A stretch of DNA of 64,000 nt from Aralia elata (Eukaryota; Streptophyta; Magnoliopsida; Apiales; Araliaceae), in contig JAVJAP010000100.1 in the NCBI GenBank assembly GCA_034770075.1, positions 248,001 to 312,000 on the forward strand, given 5' to 3'. Below, piece by piece: positions 45,261 to 56,074 of the stretch (within the stretch, counting starts at the first letter, position 1; every line of letters begins with the position of its first letter). The notes under the pieces are model-generated. The model was not told the DNA's origin. It saw nothing but the letters and a program-made list of their open reading frames with translations, and searched no databases. Position numbers and translations under genes: made by a program.

Positions 45261-46013
45261 CTATCCCATTTCACTCCCTACTCTTTGAGTATCAATCATA
45301 TGAGCCAGATAACCTATGCAACCTTTCCTTAGCAATTTCCTCGCTTGCATCATTGTCAGACAAAAAGATTGTCTCGACGACTTACTACCGTAGAATACGA
45401 CCTTTGACTTATTCGGAGTCTTCAGGTGTATACATTTCTTCTGACAGTCAATCATAACCCCGTGATTAGACAACCAATCCATCCCAAGAATTACATCAAA
45501 TTCTCTTAGTCGTATCGGAATTAAATCTACGGTCAACTTATACTCGTTTATCTCAGCACAACAATTTCTATGGATGTATTCCACAGGAATAACTTCTTTA
45601 TTAGCTACTTCCACATTCATTGGATTCTCTAATTTCTCACGAGGTAAGTTTAACCGTTTAGCAAATTCATCTGACACAAATGAACAGGTAGCACCCGAAT
45701 CAAATAATACATATGCACTGATATTATTGATTGAAATAATACCTGACACCACGTCTTTTGATTCCATCGCATCCTGCACGGTCATGTTGAAGGTGCGTGC
45801 TACTGGTCTGTTCTGCTGTGCTGGTCCTCCGATAGTCAGCTTACTGTTGTTCCCTTGGTTAGCATTGCCTGCATCGCCCTTCGTCTTTAGGCAATCCTTT
45901 TTCTGATGATCTGAAGCGCCACAAGAAAAATAACTTCCTGCTTTCGCCTTGGGGCATTGTGGGGCAATGTGCCCCGGTTGACCACAGTTGAAACAAACTC
46001 CTTTTCCTTTCAT
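45261..46013 (-). pseudogene. Zinc knuckles and aspartic protease (element C)
   Basis: 250 codons, a continuation of the gag frame after a stop at 46089. Knuckles are CFNCGQPGHIAPQC and CGASDHQKKDC (residues 8-21 and about 31-42); one more, CEKCGRNHFGEC, lies just upstream. The protease has the active site VLFDSGATCSFVSDEFA near residue 105 and 'FDVILGMDWLSNHGVMIDC' near residue 170. The frame ends at a stop just before the protease-RT linker. The product would cleave the Gag-Pol precursor. Confidence 0.93.
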
Positions 46014-46879
46014 GCATTCTCCAAAGTGATTCCTTCCACATTTCTCACATTTATTGCCCTTCTTTGCATCCCCTCCAGATTTGCTTCTTTACATCTGACT
46101 ATCGTTCCATTTTTGCTTATTTAGGTTACTTCCCCCACTACTACCTTGCTTGTGACCATCATGGCTCTTCTTCTTTTTTTGATCTTGGTTGTGCTGTGTC
46201 AAAGCTTCATTTCCTCCCTCAGCAATGATTGCTTTCTCAAGTAACATAGAAAATGTGTTAATCTGCAAAACCGTAACCTTATTATACACCCAGGGCTTCA
46301 ACCCTTGTTCAAATCTCTTCGCTCGCCTAGCTTCGGTGTCCACCTGATGTGGAGCAAACCTAGCTAACTCGTTAAATTTTGCGGCATACTCCGCAACTGA
46401 CATGCCTCCTTGCTTTAGTTCCAAGAACTTTATCTCCATACTTACCTGTGTGCTTGCTGGAAAGTAATTTTCGAAAAACAGCTCCTTGAAACGAGCCCAT
46501 GCAATCGCGCCTTCCCCAGCTCGACCTTTGTTTACCTTCCACCAGTAATTTGCCTTACCTTTCATCATGAAAGTGGAAAACGACGTCTTCTGTTCTTCGG
46601 CCACTCGTGTGACCTCGAAAACTTTCTCCATTTCTTCTACCCATGTCTGGGCTTGAATCTGATCCGTAGTCCCACGAAACTCCAATGGTCCTACTAATTT
46701 GAAGTCCTTAAAGTTCGCCATGTAACTTCCTGGCTGATCAACCGCATCGGTTGGTCTGCCCTGCATCGCTTCTGCTAATAAGTTCACAAAAATCCTTATA
46801 GGGTCTGCCTGAACCTCCTCATTATTCACCGACTCTTCCACCCTTGTCTTATGCTTTATTGCTTTCAAGGTGGGAGGTA
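46014..46879 (-). pseudogene. gag: Tekay gag capsid region (element C)
   Basis: The open frame enters from 46886 and stops at 46089. The first codons lie across the junction with D, so the apparent ATG is not the natural gag start. Domain: 'FKDFKLVGPLEFRGTTDQIQ', 'AQTWVEEMEKVFEVTRVAEE', 'MMKGKANYWWKVNKGRAGEG', 'FENYFPASTQVSMEIKFLEL', 'AKFNELARFAPHQVDTEARR', i.e. a plant gypsy gag. The basic tail 'DQKKKKSHDGHKQG' precedes the stop. The upstream leader and 5' LTR of C are not in the window next to it. Confidence 0.9.
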
Positions 46880-48069
46880 TGTTCATTTGAAGCTAAAAGG
46901 GACAAAAAGACCCATGGATGGCAAAAACACGGAGCCCGCGCCGCAGCACCAAAGCTTGGCCTGGGAGTCACGCTGCAGCGCCAGCACATCTCACACTCAC
47001 GCTGCAGCGACACCATTCCTTCATGGTTTGGCGCTGCAGCGAGCCACCCTTGGCTAGGACACGAAGCTCATGTCGCAGCACCAATGCAAGGCGCAAGGCC
47101 CACGCCGCAGCGTGAGCCCCGGTTCCCAGCCACCTGGCATTCCTATAATGACCTACCTGCTGCTCATTTAAGGAAAAAGATCTGACAACTGAGGAGGGAC
47201 TTAGCAACTTAGAGAGAAAAGGAGGCAGCTACACAAGGAGGGAGCTGAAGCAAGAACACTTCCGCGCAGGAGTTTTCTCTCTTCAATTTCTGTCATCCAT
47301 TCGTGTAATTTTAATTATGTTGAACAGCATGACTGTATTAATTAGTTTTATATTTATGAACTAATTACATTTCTAGGATTGCAATGTAACCTAATGATTA
47401 GCTTAATATGAATTTCTCTCATTTTTATATATAATGAATCATGTTCTGAATGGATTGTTGTAATTCATGCTTATTTATCAATTGCTTGAGATAGGAATTG
47501 ATTTAATTATTAACTGATATTGGAAAATTGATGTTATACTTTTCCTTAAGTACAACAACACTTGTTGTGACCATTGCCCAATGGAATGAGTGCACAAATT
47601 GCATGATAGAATAGGAATATGTCTATTTGCCCTGTGTAACCCTTGAGATTAATATTAATGACCCTTAGTCTAGTTATTTTCACCATATGAATATTGTGAT
47701 TTATCTAGCTAAGGGATATGCATTTGACCTTCGGAAGAGGCTTATGTGTACCTTGTATTCTCGGTTAACCATTCTTGTGATTTGTTAGTTAAATGGAGAG
47801 TTAGGAATATTAGGTGAGGCATTAGGGGAGTTGTAATCCTAGCTTGTCATCTTTGATACAACTCGCTTTCTTATTTAACTGTTTTTACCTAATTGATTAC
47901 AACACACAACTCTTATTCACTTGTTTAAATAATACCGTTGAGATACATTTTAATACTTGAGCTACTACCTAGTACTTTGTCCTTGTGGGTTCGACACTCG
48001 ACTTTTTCTATACTACTTGTTAGGCCGCGTATACTTGCACTAGTTTATAGGTTGTGAAAACCACCAACA
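46880..48069 (+). mobile_element. Athila-type element D, 5' LTR (possibly 5'-truncated)
   Basis: Ends CCACCAACA at 48069 just before the primer site. The last part ('gggttcgacac', 'ccgcgtatacttgc') matches H. The left limit is set at TGTTCATTTG because it pairs with the AACA end and abuts C gag, but the palindrome array begins only 57 bp in, against about 180-200 bp in A, L and H, so the LTR start may be missing. The region 47130-48060 is otherwise noncoding. Confidence 0.75.
46937..47114 (+). repeat. GCGCCGCAGCGC-family array in LTR D
   Basis: Six units: about 46937 (CGCGCCGCAGCACC), 46969 (CACGCTGCAGCGCC), 46998, 47030 (GGCGCTGCAGCGAG), 47069 and 47101 (CACGCCGCAGCGTG). Spacing is about 30-38 bp. 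Same orientation relative to the element as in E0, H, K and X3. Confidence 0.92.
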
Positions 48070-48075
48070 AGTTTT

Positions 48076-48093
48076 TGGCGCTGTTGTCGGGGA
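48076..48093 (+). other. Primer binding site, tRNA-Asp type (element D)
   Basis: TGGCGCTGTTGTCGGGGA, six bases after the LTR end; two changes from the Athila-typical site. Confidence 0.9.
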
Positions 48094-48194
48094 CTTAGTA
48101 TTATTTATTTTTCAATATTAATACTACTTCAAAACGATCTTAATTTAGACTGATTTATCTGTTTAATCTTTCTCTCAGGTACTCTAGACTGTGT

Positions 48195-49238
48195 ATGCCA
48201 CCTCGTAGGGATTAGAATTTAATACCTCTTGACCCTGAGGTGGACAGAACTTTCAGACGAAAGAGAAGAGAGAGAGCTAGGGAAATACCTATTCCAGCTA
48301 TAATGGTCGAGGAAATTCAGAAAACTCTGCGGGAGTATGCAATGCCGCGTGTCACAAATTTACATGCAAGTATTCAAAGGCCTGCTATTGCAGAAAATAG
48401 CTTTGAAATTAAGCCAGACACGATTCAAATGATCCAAAACAATTTACAGTTTGGGGGATTGCCGAATGATGACCCCAATGATCATGTAGTCAACTTTGTG
48501 GAAATTTGTGACACCTTCAGATACACCGGAGTGACCAAAGACGTAATCAGGCCCAGACTGTTTCCTTTTACCATACGGGATAAGGCTAAAAGTTGGTTGC
48601 ATTCACTCCCCTCGGGCTCAATTACCACATGGGCTGATTTGGCCCAGAAATTTGTAGCAAAGTTCTTCCCGCCAGCGAAAACTGCCAAGCTCAGAAATAA
48701 CATTATGTCTTTCTCACAAGTAGATGCTGAGACTCTTTATGAAGCATGGGAAACATATAAGGATCTGTTAAGAAAGTGTCTGTACCACAGCCTGCCGAAT
48801 TGGCTATTAGTGGAGACTTTCTATAACGGGGTATCAGGGCAGACCAGAGCAAGTATTGATGTTGCATCTGAAGGAGCATTTATGGGGAGGACATATGACC
48901 AGGCTTATGAGCTATTGGAAACTATTGCAGCAAATAATTATCAATGGCCAGCGGAGAGGAAAATGCCGGGTAAAGTGGCCGGTATGTATGAGTTAGACAC
49001 AGTTACTGCACTATCGGCACATTTTAAAAGACTTGCTAAGCAAGTTCAAGCCATGGGGAAACAACCAGTACAGAGTGTTATGGCGCTATGTGATTTGTGT
49101 GCAGGAAGTCACCCGACCGAAAAATGTCCCATTAGCTCGGAATCAGTTCAGTATGTCTCTAACTACGGGCGACAACAGAATTCCAATCTCCCCACACACT
49201 ATCAGCCTGGATTGAGAAATCACCCAAATTTCTCATAG
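48195..49238 (+). pseudogene. gag: Athila gag (element D)
   Basis: The natural start is probably ATG 48195 (MPPRRD), but codon 7 is TAG; the open part begins at 48240 in the same frame. The gag domain includes 'IQNNLQFGGLPNDDPNDHVV', 'RPRLFPFTIRDKAKSWLHSL', 'FVAKFFPPAKTAKLRNNIMS', 'ETLYEAWETYKDLLRKC' and 'LVETFYNGVSGQTRASIDVA'. A zinc knuckle CDLCAGSHPTEKCP lies near residue 285. The frame stops at 49236; Pro/Gln-rich gag tail follows in the same frame with another stop near 49314. Structural protein of the particle; this copy is inactive. Confidence 0.92.
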
Positions 49239-51569
49239 AGTAACAATAACAGCACCCAAGCCCAACCCTCTACCACCAAGCCACCATATTCACACCCTCC
49301 TGGGTTTCAATCTTAGAATCAACATCATTCTCAAGGATCTTACCCACCTCCACAGGATAGGAAACCTAGTGTGGAAGATCTCCACTCGAGATATATTGCT
49401 CAGAATGAAACAAGGAGCCTCAATCAAGAGGTAGCAATCCGGAATCTAGAGGTCCAATTGGGACAGTTGGAAACTGCTTTGAATAGTCGTCCTGTAGGCA
49501 CCTTACCTAGTGACACAGATGTCAACCCAAAACAAGAGGGCAAGGAGCAATGCAAGGCAGTCACCCTTTAGAGTGGTACAATATTGAATGAAACTGGAGG
49601 AGAAACCTCAACAGTGTATCTAGAAGTTGTTGAGAAGGAAAGCATTGTGGAGCTTGATTGTGACAAGTCTGGGGGAGAAAAGAATGTGCAGGAGAAATCC
49701 ACAATATCGACCCCAACTGTTAGCAAGCCAAGTCCTGTAGCCCAACATCTACCATTTCCCCAATGCCTTCAGAAGCAAAAGCTTGAGAAGCAATTCTCAA
49801 AGTTCTTAGAAATCTTCAAGAAACTTCACATCAATATTCCTTTTGCTGAGGCATTGGAACAAATGCCCAGCTATGTGAAATTCATGAAGGACATCTTGTC
49901 CAAGAAGAGAAAAATGGGGGACTATGAGACAATGGCACTTACTGAGGAATGTAATGCAATCCTTTAAAGCAAGCTTCCAACCAAGTTGAAAGACCCTGGG
50001 AGTTTCACTATCCCATGCACTATTGGGGATCAGTTTATCGGAAAATCCCTATGTGACTTAGGAGCTAGCATCAATTTGATGCCCCTTTCTATCTACAAGA
50101 AGTTGGGGCTGAATGAGGTAAAGCCTACCAGTGTGACTCTGCAACTGGCCAATAGATCCATTACTTATCCTAAGGGTATAGTGGAAGATGTGCTCGTCAA
50201 AGTGGACAAGTTCATATTCCCTGATGATTTTATTATTCTGGATTGCGAGGAGGATAGGGAAGTCCTTATCATTTTGGGCAGACCATTCCTAGCAACAGGT
50301 AGGACATTGGTAGATGTACAGAAGGGGGAGCTCACTATGAGAGTACAAGACCAGGAAGTAACGTTCAATGTCTTTAAGTCTATGAAGTATCCCAGTGCCT
50401 CTGATGATTGCTTCCAAGTCGATGTTATTGACGAAGTTGAGCGAGAAGTATTCTATGAAAATTATTTTCTTGACTCGCTTGAGACCACTTTCATTGGAGC
50501 ATGTAATATTGAAGATCCCTCTCATCTTGAGCATGTTCAGTGGTTGGAAGCAGCCACGAGATCAAATATGTTCAAGCAAAAGTTTGAATCTTTGAAAGAG
50601 AATGAATCACCCACATCCCAGTCACACCCATCAGTTATAGAACCACATGTGCTTGATCTTAAGCCCTTGCCAAGCCACTTGCGATATGCCTATCTAGGAG
50701 ATGCTTCTACCTTGCCAGTTATTATTTCTACATCACAAGATGAGGTACAGGAGGAGAAGCTCTTCGCAGTCCTTAAGGCGCATAAAACAGCTTTGGGGTG
50801 GTCTATCTCAGATATAAAGGGCATTAGCCCCTCTGTATGCATGCACAAAATCCTCCTTGAGGAGGGGGCTAAACCTTCTATTGAACATCAGAGACGGTTG
50901 AACCCCATCATGAAGGAGGTTGTCAGAGTTGAAATTATTAAGTTACTGGATGTGGGCATTATCTACCCCATATCCGAAAGTCCATGGGTTAGTCCAATAC
51001 AATGTGTGCCAAAAAAGGGCAGCATGACAGTGGTGTCTAATGAGAATAATGAGCTTATCCCAACATCGACAGTTACTGGATGGAGGGTATGTGTGGACTA
51101 TAGGAAACTGAACAAGTCCACTTGCAAGGACATGCCTTTCAAGATTGATGAGGCCTGCCTAGAAGCTTTTAATCTGTTGAAAAAGAGACTCGTTTTAGCT
51201 CCTATTGTAGTGGTTCCTGACTGGGCATTGCCTTTTGAACTCATGTGCGATGCCAGCGATTATGCTATAGGGGCAGTGTTGGGACAACGGAGAGATAAGG
51301 TGTTTCACACCATTTACTACGCCAGTAAAACCTTGACAGATGCTCAACTTAATTACACAACCACTGAGAAAGAACTTCTGGCTGTAGTATATGCCTTTGA
51401 CAAGTTCTGTCCATATCTTATCGGAACTAAAGTCATTGCGTACACTGACCATTCGACGATCAAATATCTAATCTCAAAGAAAGATGCAAAGTCGAGGTTG
51501 ATTCGTTGGGTCCTTCTCCTCCAAGAATTCGATTTGGAGATTCGTGATAAAAAGGGAACTGAAAACTAA
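49239..51569 (+). pseudogene. pol: Athila protease, truncated RT and RNase H (element D)
   Basis: After broken gag-tail frames (49371-49571, 49584-49967; two stops) the frame 49986-51569 holds the protease ('CDLGASINLMPLSIYKKLGL', 'IILGRPFLATGRTLVDVQ'). The RT N-terminus follows ('VEIIKLLDVGIIYPISESPW', 'GWRVCVDYRKLNKSTCKD'). The sequence then jumps directly to the end of the connection domain ('FKIDEACLEAFNLLKKRLVL'): the RT core with the catalytic Asp pair is missing, about 0.6 kb compared with A. RNase H follows ('FELMCDASDYAIGAVLGQ', 'TTEKELLAVVYAFDKF', 'AYTDHSTIKYLISKKDAK'). The deletion is in frame, so the ORF stays open. Not able to reverse transcribe. Confidence 0.92.
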
Positions 51570-52690
51570 GTGGCGGATCACCTATCGAGACTAGAGAATC
51601 CAAATAACTCGAAAGAAAATGAGCTTGATATCGATGATTTCTTCCCGGATGAACAGTTATATGAGGTCAAGAGTGTAGCACCATGGTTTGTAGATGTTGC
51701 TAATTATGTTGCTTGTGATGTGCTACCACCTGACATGAACTATCACTAGAGGAAGAAATTCCTGCATGATGCTAGGCAGTATCTCTGGGACGAGCCGTTC
51801 TTGTTCAAACTATGTGCAGACTAGATTTTGAGACGGTGTCTGCCTGAAGGAGAGATTGAGGGTGCTCCACCATTGTCATTCATCTAATTATAGAGGGCAC
51901 TTTGGGGGGCAATGAACTGCAACAAAGGTGCTTCAATCTGGTTTCTACTGGCCAACCATGTTTAGGGATGCTCATTCCTATGTATCGTGGTGCGATAATT
52001 ACCAAAGGGTAGGAACCATTTCGAGAAGGCATGAAATGCAACTGCAAAACATCCTTGAGGTTGAGTTATTTGATATCTGGGGAATAGACTTTATGGGTCC
52101 ATTTCCATCCTCTTACAATAACCTGTACATTCTAGTCGCTGTGGACTATGTCTCCAAGTGGGTGGAAGCTGTAGCTCTGCCTACGAATGATGTTAAGGTT
52201 GTGTTGAACTTTCTGAGAAAGAACATTTTCTCTCAGTTTGGCACACCTCGGGCCATCATTAATGACGAGGGTACGCAATTCTGCAACAAGTACTTTAAAG
52301 CCCTTCTTGCAAAATATGGGGTTTCCTATAAGATAGCCACCGCTTACCACCCACAAACTAGTGGTCAAGCGGAGGTGTCCAATAGGGAGGTTAAACGGAT
52401 CTTGGAAAAGACAGTGAACCCTAACCACAAGGACTGGTCCAAAAAGATAGATGATGCATTATGGGCATATCGCACTGCCTACAAAACGCCTATCGGAATG
52501 TCGCCATATAGGCTTGTGTATGGAAAAGCATGTCATCTCCTCGTCAAGTTGGAGCACAATCCCTATTGGGCAATTCGAAAGCTAAACTTTTATATGGATA
52601 CAGCTGGTGAAAAAAGCTGCTACAGCTGAATGAGTCAAAAGAGTTCTGTCTCCAAGCGTATGAAAATGCTAAGTTGTATAAGGAAAAGAC
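51570..52690 (+). pseudogene. pol: Athila integrase, main part (element D)
   Basis: After TAA at 51567 the frame shows 'VADHLSRLENPNNSKENELD' and several further stops up to 51900, with the zinc region partly decayed (the 'LQSGFYWPTMFRDAHSY' block is kept). The core is open at 51928-52629: 'IWGIDFMGPFPSSYNNLYIL', 'AIINDEGTQFCNKYF', 'HPQTSGQAEVSNREVKRILE'. The triad D, D and E is present. A frameshift near 52600 and then insertion of element F at 52696 interrupt the C-terminal part ('YKEKTK'), which resumes at 63524. Confidence 0.92.
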
Positions 52691-52718
52691 AAAGTTAATA
52701 GACTCCACGACACGCTTG

Positions 52719-54590
52719 TGTTAGGTTTGTATATAACGCGAACATGCAATCAAATTACATAAATAGTGCGGAAGCGCGATAAAATCGGATTTTAAAATTT
52801 TGTACAAACCATCACCATGATCGATCAATGTGCTCAATTAACGATATAAACGAAAGAGAAAGAGAATAAGAATTATACCCTCGTAGAACAAAGCTTCCTC
52901 GGGTACAAGTTCAACTCCTAGTCCTTCGTGTTCTCCTCGAATTCAACGGTGTGATTCCTTCCTTTGATCAACGTTAGCCACCCAAGTGTTTGGCCTCTAG
53001 AGGTGATCCACCAAGGAAGAACAAGTATTCAAGAAGTTGGGTGTTTGGCAAAAACCCTAGTTTCTATCTCTATATAAATTGCAAGTACTCTCCACAATTT
53101 TATGCAAGAGCGTGTAACCCTAATCTATGATAAGACTCTTCTTATTTATAGATGTAGGAATAACCCTTCCCTAAACTATTTAGGATTAGGGTTTATATTC
53201 TAATTAAACTCCTTTAATTAATTATGCTCCTAATCCAATTACGAATTCGTGAGAGAGTACTTCTATTAATTAATTCCCGATCCCTATTAGGAAATAAATA
53301 ATAGTTCTATTAATTAATTCCCAATCCCTATTAGGAATTAAATAATAGTAATAGTAATAATAATAATAATAATAAGACTCCTCTTATTAATTTATATTTA
53401 ATATTTCCAAAATATTAAATAATAAATATTAAGCTATTTAATTTATTCTACCTCCATAGACTAAATTAAATACACTTAACTTATTATTACAATTATGCCA
53501 TTTACTTCTTAAATAAATATTTTCCTTTTGCGGTGTGACCCTTTAGGTTCTCCATATTAAACCGGTTGTGAATAAATCAATTAGAACAATTCTAATCTTA
53601 TTTAAATAAATAAATTAAACTATTTAATTCATTTAAATAAATAATATTTATTCTACAATAAGGGTAAGCCCCCTTAGCGATCAACGACTTTCCAGATAAT
53701 ATAGATTTCAACATCAATCACAAAAGAACCTCTGAGTAAATAGTTACCGTACAATTCAATCCTTCTACCATACAATGTCCCAATTAAATATAAGACATGG
53801 ATTTACTGTCAAGTCTTATTTTATTTAATTATATGCATTTCGATTCCCAAATGCACAACTCTAAATAATGCAAATTAGAAACTCCTTTCTAATTTCATTC
53901 TGCCTTGGCCAAGGACTACTGAGTTGTCATTTATCGAATCACATAGGACATTCACATCTTTTACTAGACGTGGTAGATTCTTTGTTGATCATTCACCTAT
54001 CTCCATGTACAACTTATTATACCCAATCATACCCTTTGATATTCCACAAAGGTCTTAAGGGACATGTCAAAGTATAATTCATCATACACAAGATACTATG
54101 ATGATCTCAAGTCCAAGGATCACTTGTACTACTATCACTAGAGGAATTTCTATTGACAGGCGAGTAAAACTCCATTAGGTATTCCTTAGCGAGTCACGTT
54201 TAGTGAACTTATTCTCTAATAAGCACCTACATACTTGCTTTAGTGTCTCCACACAAATGATTATGAGATCAATCATCCTCTTCCTAAGAGCAAGCAACGT
54301 ATGTACTAATCTATTCGGATTCACTAATCCCCAATTTAGTAATCCAACGATTAGGAACAATTTTAGTTTGTGAGCTATCTCGAATTTAGATCTCATTAGC
54401 ATGATCACCATCATGATTCTAAAAGCATTGTTCAAAACTATGGGTTTATCACATTTAATATAACAGCATCATGTAGATAATATAAAATGCCTTTTAAGAA
54501 AATCAATTCTTTTATTAATAAATGAATAAGATTACAAAGTATATGCTACATCATATGAAATATGATTGGCTTATGTGCATACTACTTTCA
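52719..54590 (-). repeat. X-main 3' LTR
   Basis: 1872 bp, TGTTAGG...CTTTCA on the plus strand, joined on the right to the PPT. It holds a small direct duplication around 53260-53345 ('ttctattaattaattccc' twice) that is shared with the 5' LTR and absent in X1 and X2. Confidence 0.95.
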
Positions 54591-54602
54591 ATCTCCCACT
54601 TG
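54591..54602 (-). other. Polypurine tract of X-main
   Basis: The minus strand reads AAGTGGGAGAT directly before LTR start TGAAAG. The same tract is next to the X1 and X2 LTRs. Confidence 0.9.
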
Positions 54603-54677
54603 CACTAAAGCCGATCGACATGGTATCTAATACCCGTCTTCTCTAAGTGACGATCAAACTGCTGTTGAGTTAAAGCT

Positions 54678-56074
54678 TTAGTAAATGGATCTGTAATGTT
54701 GTCTTGAGAGTCCACACGCTCTAGGGTGACATCTCCTCTTCCCAATGATTTCTCTAATCAAATGAAACCGCCGCAACACGTGTTTGGATTTCTGATGAGA
54801 CATGGGTTCCTTAGCCTGCGCAACAACTCCGGTGTTGTCACAGAATAAAGGTACAGCTCCTCTAATGCTAGGAACCACTCCAAGTTCAGTTATGAACTTC
54901 TTTATCCAAATAGCTTCCTTTGCAGCTTCACTTGCAGCTATGTACTCTGCCTCTGTCACTAAATCAGCAACTGTTTGCTGCTTGGAACTCTTCCAACTCA
55001 CTGCGCCACCGTTTAAGGTAAACACATACCCTAAAACGGATTTATAGTCATCTTGGTCCGTTTGAAAACTTGAGTCTGTATAGCCCTCTAGTTTCAATTC
55101 AGACCCACCGTAGACAAGAAATACATCCTTAGTTCTTCTCAAGTACTTTAGGATGTTTTTCACTGCCTTCCAGTGCTCTTCTCCTGGATTCGACTGATAT
55201 CTGCTTGTTACACTAAGTGCATGAGCGACATCTGGTCTAATACATATCATACCGTACATGATAGATCCTATTGCGGAAACATAAGGAATCTTACTCATAC
55301 GATCTCTCTCCTCAGGTGTCTTTGGGGCCTGTTTCTTGGAGAGATGTATTCCATGGCTCATCGGCATGAGACCTCTCTTGGAATCTTCCATGCTAAACCT
55401 CTTTAGCATCGAGTCAATGTACTTTGGGTCAAGCCCAGCATCCTTTTAGATCTATCTCTATAGATCTTTATCCCCAAAATATAGGATGCCTCACCCAAGT
55501 CCTTCATGGAGAAGTGTTTAGATAACCAAATTTTGATCGACTGTAGCATAGGAATATCATTCCCTATCAGTAATATGTCATCAACATATAATACAAGGAA
55601 TGAAACAGCGCTCCCACTAACCTTCTTGTACATACATGGTTCATCCTCATTTTTGATAAAATCAAACCTTTTGATTATCTCATCAAAACGGATGTTCCAT
55701 CTTCGAGAAGCTTGCTCCAATCCATAAATGGATCGTTGTAGCTTACAGACTTGGTTTGTTCCAACCGTTGAAACAAAACCCTCTGGCTGTATCATATATA
55801 CATTCTCCTCAAGCTCTCCATTGAGGAAGGCCGTTTTCACGTCCATTTGTCAGATCTCGTAGTCATAATAAGCTGCAATTGCAAGAAAAATCCGAATGGA
55901 CTTGAGCATAGCTACTGGTGAGAAGGTTTCATCATAGTCAACTCCTTGTCTTTGTTTGAAACCTTTTGCAACCAGTCGGGCCTTATAAGTTTCTACCTTG
56001 CCATCTGCTCCAGTCTTTCTCTTAAAGACCCATTTACACCCAATAGGCTTAATGCCCTCAGGTGGTGAAACCAA
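54678..56074 (-). pseudogene. pol: Copia reverse transcriptase and RNase H (X-main)
   Basis: RT runs over 56074-55403: 'CKWVFKRKTGADGKVETYKA', 'VDYDETFSPVAMLKSIRIFL', a stop at 55850 between 'YYDYEI' and 'MDVKTAFLNGELEENVYMI', then the catalytic box YVDDIL near 55580 and 'FSMKDLGEASYILGIKIYRD'. A small frameshift near 55405 leads to the RNase H frame 55409-54678: 'ASRYQSNPGEEHW'-type block, 'LEGYTDSSFQTDQDDYKSVL', 'WKSSKQQTVADLVTEAEYIA' and 'FCDNTGVVAQAKEPMSHQKS'. Copia order (integrase before RT) is confirmed by the frames to the right. One stop and one frameshift inactivate this part. Confidence 0.94.

Noticed and set aside
46875..46886. Clean insertion of D into C gag
   Set aside because: Not proven: the D LTR start may be truncated, no second copy of AGGTA is available in the window, so deletion joining two elements remains possible.
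53868..54077. 69-residue ORF also found at 61350-61559 and, similar, at 36741-36950
   Set aside because: It recurs only because the X LTRs are copies of one sequence; it is noncoding LTR and broken in other copies.
54175..54435. 86-residue ORF repeated at 61657-61917
   Set aside because: Same reason: identical LTR text in X-main; not open in X1 or X2.
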